Shown here: piece by piece, positions 1 through 6,273 of the stretch
How positions within the stretch are numbered: position 1 is the stretch's first letter
Layout of the letters: every line of letters begins with the position of its first letter
Origin: Phycisphaerales bacterium UBA7800
Lineage (GTDB): Bacteria; Planctomycetota; Phycisphaerae; Phycisphaerales; Phycisphaeraceae
Length of the DNA: 19,153 nucleotides
Direction of reading: 5' to 3'
Assembly (NCBI GenBank): GCA_002480565.1
Contig: DLCK01000002.1
Span: 60,816 to 79,968, forward strand
The notes under the pieces: generated by a model
Database searches by the model: none
What the model saw: the letters and a program-made list of their open reading frames with translations, nothing else
What the model was told of the DNA's origin: nothing
Translations under genes and position numbers: made by a program

Positions 1-1197
1 CCACCATGTGGCATAGGTCGAGAACTTGTAACCACGCTTGTATTCGTACTTGTCGACCGCACGCATCAGGCCGGTGTTACCTTCCTGAATGATGTCCAGG
101 AATGACAAGCCACGGTTGCGGTACTTCTTGGCAATGGAGACCACCAGACGAAGGTTACCGCCTGAAAGATCGCGCTTCGCCTTTTCATATTCGTCAAAGA
201 CAACGGTGATGTCCTTGACACTTTCTTCAAGCAGTTCAGGCTCGCAAAGTACAAGGCTTCGTAGACCCGAAAGTTCTTCTTCCATGACCATCACGTCTTC
301 GGGATCGTAGCGATCGGGATAACGATCTGAACGATCAAGGTCACGCTGAAGCTGCTTCATCTTTGAGCAGATACTCTTGAGCTTACGCAGCAACGGCTGA
401 ACCTTACTGGTGCGAAGACTCAATTCTTCGATGAGCGTGGTCATCTTGCGACGACGATTGCGGACGCGGGCAAGGATTTCCTCGACCTGTTTTTGAGCAG
501 CCTTGGATGATGCGTCACCCAACTCTTCAAGCAGTTCCCAGTCCTGGCGATTCATATCCAAGAGGCGACGAACCGTCTTGAGATTATTGGGAATCCGAGA
601 AGCGATCTTGTTCTTGGCATCGTCCTCAGCTGTTGAAATTTTCATCGTGCGATCAAACGGCAATTCGCCATCATGCACCTGCGTGAGGGTTTCCACTGCA
701 TTGCCGATGCAGTAGTCATTCTCAAGCACCTTGCGGCGGAAGATCATGCGACAGGTTTCAATCTTCTTGGCAAGACGAATTTCTTCGTCACGCGTCAATA
801 GACTGATCTCACCCATCTGAGTCAGATACATACGCACCGGGTCATCAATACGACGACTTTGTGCTTCCTGTAATGCCTGAGCTAAATCAGCACGAAGTTG
901 TTCTGGGTCTTCGACCTCGTCTTCGTCTATCTCACCATCGACCATTTTCCGAACCGGTGATTCCTCTTCGAGGTCCTCAATCATCACCGAAGCAGGCTTG
1001 CGACGTACAGGTTCGACGGTCCCTTCGACCATCTGCACGCCAAGTTCTTCGAGTCGATAAAGCACCTTGTCGATCTGGTCAGGTTCGACCATTTCGTCAG
1101 GTAATAGCGCGTTGAGTTCATCATAGGTAACTTTACCTTGAGCCTGACCGTTTGCGATCATCTCCTCCAACGCTGGATGTGTTCCAAATCCGATCAC
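1..1197 (-). CDS. rpoD: Primary RNA polymerase sigma factor (sigma-70/RpoD), N-terminal part, cut by window edge
   Basis: This is the first 399 codons of the housekeeping sigma factor, which directs core RNA polymerase to promoters. Seen: an N-terminal acidic region, then region 1.2 (DPVRMYLTQMGEISLLTRDEE), a charged non-conserved stretch, and regions 2.1-2.3 (NLRLVVSIAKKYRNRGL, FLDIIQEGNTGLMRAVDKYE, YKFSTYATWW). The reading frame is open to the window edge, so regions 2.4-4 lie outside. The start is taken as GTG at 1197 because GGAAAGGA sits 8 nt upstream. The frame stays open a little further upstream, but no better start was seen. It lies 106 bp downstream of dnaG on the same strand, the classic dnaG-rpoD pairing of the macromolecular synthesis operon. 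The family call is secure; the start is likely. Confidence 0.96.
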   Translation of the reverse strand, partial: MIGFGTHPALEEMIANGQAQGKVTYDELNALLPDEMVEPDQIDKVLYRLEELGVQMVEGTVEPVRRKPASVMIEDLEEESPVRKMVDGEIDEDEVEDPEQLRADLAQALQEAQSRRIDDPVRMYLTQMGEISLLTRDEEIRLAKKIETCRMIFRRKVLENDYCIGNAVETLTQVHDGELPFDRTMKISTAEDDAKNKIASRIPNNLKTVRRLLDMNRQDWELLEELGDASSKAAQKQVEEILARVRNRRRKMTTLIEELSLRTSKVQPLLRKLKSICSKMKQLQRDLDRSDRYPDRYDPEDVMVMEEELSGLRSLVLCEPELLEESVKDITVVFDEYEKAKRDLSGGNLRLVVSIAKKYRNRGLSFLDIIQEGNTGLMRAVDKYEYKRGYKFSTYATWW

Positions 1198-1244
1198 TTG
1201 CTTAATCCTTTCCCTTAAACTGACCCATTTTGCCAAATGGTCTG

Positions 1245-1292
1245 GGACAAACGTATAGTCTCAAAACTAACCACACGAATGCGCGTTTGTCC
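1245..1292. repeat. 9-bp inverted repeat between dnaG and rpoD
   Basis: GGACAAACG (1245-1253) and CGTTTGTCC (1284-1292) are perfect inverted arms around a 30-nt loop. No T-run follows on the minus strand, so it does not look like an intrinsic terminator. It could be an operator, an RNA processing site, or chance. Confidence 0.35.
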
Positions 1293-1303
1293 ACTAAAAC
1301 AGG

Positions 1304-3337
1304 TCAACTTTTTCCTCTTGAAATCCCGGCAATCCGTACAGGTGACGGATTGGCCCGGTGGTGTTCCTGTAATTGACGCAGTAGATTCTCCTGAAGTTCC
1401 GCAGAATCAGTACTCAACGCCATATTGCGTGTTTCCTGTTTCTCGTCCATCTGCCTGGTTTCCAATAACTTCGCGGCGGCTTGACGAAAGACCGCTTCTA
1501 ATTGCTCGGCCTCGGTGAGACCTAATTTTTCGATATCCGCATCGGCCTGCGTGAGCAGATTTGCCAAGTCCTGTCGGCCGGTTTCCATGAGTTCCATGAG
1601 CAAGCTACTAAGCCGCAATTTGTCACCGGCTGTGATCCGTTCATAAACCACGTGGTACAACGCATTGGCCGAATCACTGGTCATGTCGCCGGGAATGATG
1701 GCCTCCTCAAAGGCATGCCCATTGCCTAATGTAATGCTGAACAATTCCGGTCGATGCAACAAGCATCCGAGCAACTGACGTTCAGCCAGACTCAATGCCC
1801 GGGAGCGCACCTTTGGAATCATACCGCTGGCAGCTTGCGATGGTTGCATGGTTGCATCCTGCCCTGATGTCGATCCTGCCAAATCACTTGGATGGGGCAT
1901 GTCCGGGTCCATCAATGCAGGATCACCATCCATCACGTCCAAATATTCCGGCCCGCCTGGGTGCTGAGGCGTGGGTTGAGGCTTGGGCTTTGGGGGTGCT
2001 GGACGATTGGATTGAGCAAGACGGCTGACCATCTGCCCAATGGTTTTTTCATCCAGGTGAACCAGGTGTGCCAAGCGTTCATAAACCAACCCACGACGGA
2101 TGGGCGACATCTTTTCCAAACCTTGAACCGCGAGCTTCCGCAGGTATTCTTCGGTCAACCGCTGACGCCCTGCCACCGTATCGTTGTCGGTGAACTGATC
2201 CTTCATGCGGTCGAACTGATAATCCAACGCATCACGCGAGTCTTTGATTGCACCATCCCACTGCTGACGTCCATCAGGCAATGCAAGCAGTTCATCGGGG
2301 TCCATGCGGTTGGGCAAGACTGCGATGGTGACATCCAACGTACCACCGATGAAAACTTCGACGGCACGGTCGGCTGCTTTTTGCCCAGCATCATCGGCAT
2401 CAAAGATGAGGACCACCTTTTCCGCGAAGTGTCGCAGCGCGTGTGCATGTTCCTTGGTCAATGCGGTTCCGAGGGTTGCCACCACATTGCGGACGCCGTG
2501 CTGATGACAGGCGACCACGTCGGTGTAACCTTCGACGATGACGGCGGTGCGGGTTTGGAGAATCGTCTGCTTGGCCAAATGCAATCCATAGAGCGTCGCG
2601 GACTTATTAAACAGCGGCGTTTCAGGACTGTTGAGATACTTGGCTTCGTTCTTGTCATCAATCGTGCCATCGGGAAGGATGCGTCCGCCAAAGGCAATGG
2701 GACGTCCAAGTGCATCACAGATCGGGAAGATCAGGCGGTGACGCATACGGTCAAATAAGCCGCCACCGGTTTTGCGTGGACTGACCAAACCTGCTTCGAT
2801 GTAGTCCTCGATGGGCATGTTTCGTTTTTGGAGATAGGTCGCCAAACCGTCCCATGAATCGGGGGCATAGCCGATCTGGAACTCTTCGAGCATCTGGGTG
2901 TTGATACCCCGCTTGGCCACGTAGTCTCGGACTTTGGCGCCGGCTTGTTCGTGCTGATATTGCCGTTGGAAAAACGTGCATGCACACTTGTTGGCTTCGG
3001 AGAGCTTTTGGCGGACGGTGGGCTGGCCGGGTTCACCTTGCTGATGCGAGTCGTGAACTTCGATGCCTGCCCGTTCGCCAAGGACTTTGAGTGCTTCGGG
3101 GAAGCTGAGCTTGTGATAGTTCATGGCAAAGCTGAACACATCACCGCCGGCACCGCAGACAAAGCATTTGTAGATTTGCTTTTGGGGCGAGACAAACATC
3201 GAGGGATTGCGGTCTTCATGGAACGGGCATAGGCCAGCAAACTCCTTGCCCTTGGGGCGGAGTGTCACCTGTTCACCGATAAGCTGAATGATATCGGTGG
3301 CTTCCTGAACCTGTCTTTTCAGATCGTCTCGATCCAT
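1304..3337 (-). CDS. dnaG: DNA primase DnaG
   Basis: A 677-residue primase that makes RNA primers at the replication fork. The N-terminal zinc-binding domain has C37, H40, C58 and C61 (CPFH...CFVC). The central Toprim catalytic domain carries EGYTD (269-273) and DADDAG (313-318), the acidic residues that bind catalytic magnesium. A proline-rich linker at about 455-470 and a helical C-terminal region (about 520-650) match the expected helicase-interaction domain. The length is slightly above the usual 580-650 residues. The ATG start at 3337 is preceded by GAGGGA. It lies directly upstream of rpoD, on the same strand. A 288-codon open frame runs antisense across it, but that is a shadow. Confidence 0.97.
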   Translation of the reverse strand: MDRDDLKRQVQEATDIIQLIGEQVTLRPKGKEFAGLCPFHEDRNPSMFVSPQKQIYKCFVCGAGGDVFSFAMNYHKLSFPEALKVLGERAGIEVHDSHQQGEPGQPTVRQKLSEANKCACTFFQRQYQHEQAGAKVRDYVAKRGINTQMLEEFQIGYAPDSWDGLATYLQKRNMPIEDYIEAGLVSPRKTGGGLFDRMRHRLIFPICDALGRPIAFGGRILPDGTIDDKNEAKYLNSPETPLFNKSATLYGLHLAKQTILQTRTAVIVEGYTDVVACHQHGVRNVVATLGTALTKEHAHALRHFAEKVVLIFDADDAGQKAADRAVEVFIGGTLDVTIAVLPNRMDPDELLALPDGRQQWDGAIKDSRDALDYQFDRMKDQFTDNDTVAGRQRLTEEYLRKLAVQGLEKMSPIRRGLVYERLAHLVHLDEKTIGQMVSRLAQSNRPAPPKPKPQPTPQHPGGPEYLDVMDGDPALMDPDMPHPSDLAGSTSGQDATMQPSQAASGMIPKVRSRALSLAERQLLGCLLHRPELFSITLGNGHAFEEAIIPGDMTSDSANALYHVVYERITAGDKLRLSSLLMELMETGRQDLANLLTQADADIEKLGLTEAEQLEAVFRQAAAKLLETRQMDEKQETRNMALSTDSAELQENLLRQLQEHHRANPSPVRIAGISRGKS

Positions 3338-4045
3338 GTTCCCTCAAAATGGGGCTTTGCATACGCCTGGTGCTATCGCGTGGTTATTAGTCTTAACCAC
3401 AGAGGCACAGAGACACAGAGTTTGGAAAAGGCAGAGAAACTAATTTTTTCTCTGTGCCTCTGTGACTCTGTGGTTCATTCCCATGGGCCGGATAGCACGT
3501 ATACACAAAGCACCCAAAAATTATCCCACAGCTCACATCAATTGCATGATGTCAACTGTGTACAACAACCGCCTGATTTGCGAAATCGGTCAGCATGTCA
3601 TCTAAATTTTGAGTCTGGATGTTTGTCTAATCGTATCGCGTCAAAGTTGATTAATTGACGACGCCGGTACGTGACAGTCGGACATCCCACTTTTCCCTGT
3701 CTGGTTCCAACTGCTTAAGCAGGCTTTCCCAGGACAAATCGCGGATGTGACAAATACTTGCCGGGCAGCGAGCTACATAAATGTATCAGGCCTGTTTAAT
3801 CACATCCGATCTGCGTTAGTTCCTCCATGACAAATACAATGATTCGTCACTTATAGTCCTAGCACAGCAATTGAGCCGGTCAAGAAATACCGGTCTCTTA
3901 GTGGTTAAATTGTCTAAATAGAAGATCCCACTGGCCAAAGAGTGCGTCAGTTTGTCACAGATGAACCGGATCGCCGCGTCGTGCAGCCGAGCGTCTCTGT
4001 GGCGGTGGACCTGTATGAGGCGTTAAGCCAATCACATCAAATGAT
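3338..4045. other. Long intergenic region upstream of dnaG
   Basis: About 700 bp without a convincing gene. It holds the CACAGAG inverted repeat at 3395-3475 and, next to rpmB, a short coding-like stretch at 3918-4049. TTATCCCACA at 3521-3530 resembles a DnaA box but has an extra C, and no cluster of boxes was seen. The dnaG promoter should lie in the first part, but no strong -35/-10 pair stood out. Confidence 0.6.
3395..3475. repeat. CACAGAG-type palindromic intergenic element
   Basis: Two 26-nt arms (3395-3420 and 3450-3475) match at 24 of 26 positions when one is reverse-complemented, around a 29-nt loop. Each arm begins or ends with AACCACAGAG and repeats CACAGAG with an 8-bp period. 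Elements with this core are scattered through many environmental bacterial genomes, sometimes beside GxxExxY-family genes (from memory). No such gene is present here. A + strand open frame through it (NHRGTETQ..., SLCLCDSVV) is the usual spurious translation of the element. Confidence 0.85.
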
Positions 4046-4049
4046 TTAG
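3918..4049 (+). other. Short coding-like stretch, possible gene remnant
   Basis: An open frame between stops at 3915 and 4047 reads IEDPTGQRVRQFVTDEPDR followed by RVVQPSVSVAVDLYEALSQS. It looks more protein-like and is more GC-rich than its surroundings. There is an in-frame GTG at 3942 but no clear ribosome binding site. It could be the 3' remnant of a degraded gene, or chance. I do not recognise the family. Confidence 0.15.
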
Positions 4050-4318
4050 GCTTCGGCAGCCGCTTCTGGCTTATAAGCATAGCGACGCTTAAGAGGCTTG
4101 ACGATCAAACCGCTCTTGATGGCTTTAGTGGAAGCCTTCACGCGGGTCGGGGCACCATCGACAATGGCAGTGACCGTCTGAATATTGGGCTTGAACTTGC
4201 GCTTGGTCTTGCCTGTGACCTTGATACCCACGCCACCGAGATACTTGGCTTTACCGCGGTAAGCATATGCGTTACCCACACCAGTTTTCCGACCTGTAAA
4301 TTCACAAACACGTGGCAT
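4046..4318 (-). CDS. rpmB: 50S ribosomal protein bL28
   Basis: A 90-residue basic ribosomal protein of the large subunit. It starts MPRVCEFTGRKTGVGN, matching the RVC-x-x-TG-(K/R) opening of bL28. It continues with the KRKFKPNIQ block and the VKASTKAIKSGLI segment that align with the family core. It has a single cysteine, so it is the form without a zinc ribbon. The C-terminus ends in an alanine/glutamate tail. ATG at 4318 is preferred over one three codons upstream (4327), because AAGGA lies 8 nt before 4318 but directly abuts 4327. It appears monocistronic with its own promoter at about 4381-4409. Confidence 0.93.
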   Translation of the reverse strand: MPRVCEFTGRKTGVGNAYAYRGKAKYLGGVGIKVTGKTKRKFKPNIQTVTAIVDGAPTRVKASTKAIKSGLIVKPLKRRYAYKPEAAAEA

Positions 4319-4380
4319 ATCATTCATCCTTCAGGGCAAGGAACCGAAGTTTCTTTGTCGTACAATGTAACGAGCCGAAT

Positions 4381-4409
4381 AATATAACAGGGATGCCAAG
4401 GCAATGCAA
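4381..4409 (-). promoter_or_regulatory. Candidate sigma-70 promoter of rpmB
   Basis: Read on the minus strand, TTGCAT (4409-4404) and TATATT (4386-4381) are separated by 17 bp. The -10 matches consensus at 5 of 6 positions, but the -35 only at the first three. The transcript would begin about 55 nt before the rpmB start. Confidence 0.45.
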
Positions 4410-4438
4410 GTGCTCAGAGTAAGGCATTCATGACTTAC

Positions 4439-5296
4439 TTATATAGTTTCAGGCAACTCAAACACAAACCGTGCTCCCACGCGGCAGGGTTGCCAGCGGT
4501 CTGGGAATTCTGACCAGAGTCTGGCTGCTGCGAAGGGGCCGGTGCAGTGGGTTGGGGCGAGTAACTGAACATTCAAAGCCCGGAAGGACTCGATGGTTTG
4601 TGTCATGCGCTCTTCTGATGCGTGCAGCAGGTGCATACCACCAATGACTGCATAGATGGGGCGATCATTGGTCAACAATCGGATGTGCGTCAGTGTGTTG
4701 ATCACGCCAGCATGAGCACAGCCCAGCAACACGACGACGCCCTGCCTGGTATCAAAGAAAATGGATTGGTCATCGACAATGGGGTCGACCTGTTGAGCTT
4801 TAGCATCAAGATAAAAATCGCCGCCTGTGTCTTCGAATTGATTGATACGTGGAACCTGGCCAGTCACCCACAAACCGGGAACGATTTCTGTAGGCGATTG
4901 CGTCCAGACTATCTCAGCTTTATCCGCGAGCATTGCACGTGAGAGTCCGCCAGCGACACCCACATCCACCATCACCCCGCCTGTATGCTGACTGTATCGT
5001 TTAGCCAATGCATCGGGATGTAAATACAACCGGGGATGTTTCGCTTCATCGAGTACTGCCATGAGTCCGCCGGTGTGATCGTAATGGCCATGCGACAAGA
5101 CAACAGCTTCAACATCTGCAAAGTCGAATTTAAGTCGACGGGCATTGTGCATCAAAACATCAGGTGTCTGGGCGGTGTCAAACAATATGCAATGCCCATC
5201 AGCTTCAATCCAATACGACAGGCCATGTTCAGCGCGAATGTTTCGACCGGTCGCCGTGTTTTCAACCAGTGTGGTGATGGTAAAGGTGCGAGTCAT
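4439..5296 (-). CDS. MBL-fold metal-dependent hydrolase
   Basis: A 285-residue cytoplasmic metallo-beta-lactamase-fold protein. The metal-binding signature HGHYDH is at 69-74 (SHGHYDHTGG), with further likely ligands H195 in GCAHAG, H222 in GGMHLL and H250 in PTHCTG. This pattern, especially the GC(A/S)HAG block, fits the COG1237-like group of hydrolases, which includes proteins annotated as dihydropterin-aminobenzene phosphate synthases. The substrate here is unknown. No signal peptide is visible. Its ATG overlaps the stop of the upstream thioesterase gene (ATGA, 5293-5296), so the two are co-transcribed and probably translationally coupled. The fold assignment is firm and the function is not. 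Confidence 0.88.
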   Translation of the reverse strand: MTRTFTITTLVENTATGRNIRAEHGLSYWIEADGHCILFDTAQTPDVLMHNARRLKFDFADVEAVVLSHGHYDHTGGLMAVLDEAKHPRLYLHPDALAKRYSQHTGGVMVDVGVAGGLSRAMLADKAEIVWTQSPTEIVPGLWVTGQVPRINQFEDTGGDFYLDAKAQQVDPIVDDQSIFFDTRQGVVVLLGCAHAGVINTLTHIRLLTNDRPIYAVIGGMHLLHASEERMTQTIESFRALNVQLLAPTHCTGPFAAARLWSEFPDRWQPCRVGARFVFELPETI

Positions 5297-5763
5297 TTGT
5301 ATTGATCCTCTTGGGCAAATCGGCGATCCATAAATTTACCGGTCGCAGTACAGCGCACGATATCCTGCTGCACAATCTCTGCTTCAAGTACATACACCGG
5401 CGACATTACGCGCGTCACCTTTGCAGTGACTGTCGCGGGTTCCGAGAGTAATAATGGATGGCGATAACGAACATGCAAATCCGCGGTCACCCCGCTGACC
5501 TGACGAGCAAAAAGACAATGCGTCATCGCCCCATCAAGGATCGATGCGATGATCCCGCCATGCACCATCCCCGGATACCCCTGCCAAAGCTTTGGACAAT
5601 CCATGTGCGCAAGGACACTGCCATCGGGTTGCGGTTCGTAAGCCATGCGGAGTCCGAACGGCCGATGGGGTTGGCAAACAAAACAGTTGGGATGATCAGT
5701 GTGACTTTGATTCTGGAAACTGTCTTGCTGAGATTCAAGACGATGGGTTAACGAGCCGTACAT
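5293..5763 (-). CDS. PaaI-like hotdog-fold thioesterase
   Basis: A 156-residue cytoplasmic protein of the hotdog thioesterase family, whose members hydrolyse acyl-CoA or related thioesters. The motif YPGMVHGGIIASILDGAM is the characteristic HGG-x-(I/L)-x-x-(I/L)-x-D helix with the catalytic Asp. It is followed by TADLHVRYRHPLL, the usual second core strand. The N-terminal CFVCQP with G(L)R fits a PaaI/4HBT protein with an added Cys-rich lead. The ATG at 5763 is chosen because GAAAGG lies about 8 nt upstream; an in-frame TTG at 5805 has no such site. It is the first gene of a two-gene operon with the MBL hydrolase. Confidence 0.85.
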   Translation of the reverse strand: MYGSLTHRLESQQDSFQNQSHTDHPNCFVCQPHRPFGLRMAYEPQPDGSVLAHMDCPKLWQGYPGMVHGGIIASILDGAMTHCLFARQVSGVTADLHVRYRHPLLLSEPATVTAKVTRVMSPVYVLEAEIVQQDIVRCTATGKFMDRRFAQEDQYK

Positions 5764-5829
5764 ATAAACAACCTTTCGCTGGCTAACGTACTCTGCCAGT
5801 GACAATGGAGACTTTTGAAAAACACATTT

Positions 5830-6031
5830 TTTTCACCGCCAAGACGTCAAGGACGCAGAGTTCTAAAGGCAGAGAAATCCAATTTAACCACAGAGGTCGC
5901 AGAGCAAGAGACAAGAATCAATGCGTTTCAAAGTTTTGAACCTCTGTGCTCTCTGTGTCCTCTGTGGTTAAAAAAATGCCTTGTTGTCTTTCTCTTCGAA
6001 CTTAGCGTCCTTGGCGTCTTGGCGGTGAAAA
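5830..6031. repeat. Nested palindromic element (CCGCCAAGACG outer arms, CACAGAG inner arms)
   Basis: The outer arms 5830-5863 and 5998-6031 pair at 31 of 34 positions (TTTTCACCGCCAAGACG and its complement). Nested inside are imperfect arms at about 5886-5910 and 5941-5969 that begin and end with AACCACAGAGG, the same core as the element at 3395-3475. The 30-nt or so centre is unrelated sequence. The layout fits a non-autonomous palindromic repeat family. No transposase or GxxExxY gene lies inside. Confidence 0.85.
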
Positions 6032-6206
6032 TGCATTCTGGTTTTTCAAAGGCCTCAATAAACACAAATGATAATCCATTCTCACATATTAAAGTTCAAC
6101 GACAAGGGCTCAAACAAAATTAATTCACATGACTTTGGCTTGCTTTGCGATCGTGTTTCAATTGACCCTGCTTCCGCTTAATCTGGACCGAGCAATCCAT
6201 ACACGT

Positions 6207-6245
6207 AAAAAAGGCGTCAGGTTGATTCACTAACCCTGACGCCTT
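6207..6245 (-). terminator. Intrinsic terminator of the beta-helix gene
   Basis: The 11-bp stem AAGGCGTCAGG / CCTGACGCCTT has a short loop. On the minus strand it is followed by six T (complement of 6207-6212). It sits 28 bp after the stop codon at 6274. Confidence 0.9.
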
Positions 6246-6273
6246 ATTCGATTTTATATTTCAGCAATTGGTT

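Larger units (their letters stand above)
5764..6273. other. Intergenic region with a palindromic element and a terminator
   Basis: There is no supportable gene in this 510-bp stretch. It contains the 202-bp nested inverted repeat (5830-6031) and the intrinsic terminator of the beta-helix gene (6207-6245). Nothing recognisable was seen in 6032-6206. The promoter of the thioesterase operon must lie between 5764 and the element, or within it, but was not identified. Confidence 0.6.

Noticed and set aside
1892..2758. 288-codon plus-strand open frame
   Set aside because: It lies wholly antisense to dnaG, whose zinc and Toprim motifs are intact. The antisense protein has no recognisable domain.
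3395..3475. Periodic CACAGAG units considered as a CRISPR-like array
   Set aside because: Units are 8 bp apart with no spacers and are arranged as inverted arms. There are no cas genes.
3521..3530. TTATCCCACA as a DnaA box and possible origin near dnaG
   Set aside because: It carries an extra C relative to TTATCCACA, no further boxes cluster around it, and no dnaA or dnaN is present.
3380..3658. Plus-strand open frame with NHRGTETQ and SLCLCDSVV
   Set aside because: It is a translation of the CACAGAG palindrome, a common spurious product, with no coding signal beyond it.
5815..6123. Plus-strand open frame of 102 codons
   Set aside because: It runs through the nested inverted repeat, and its sequence is explained by the palindrome arms.
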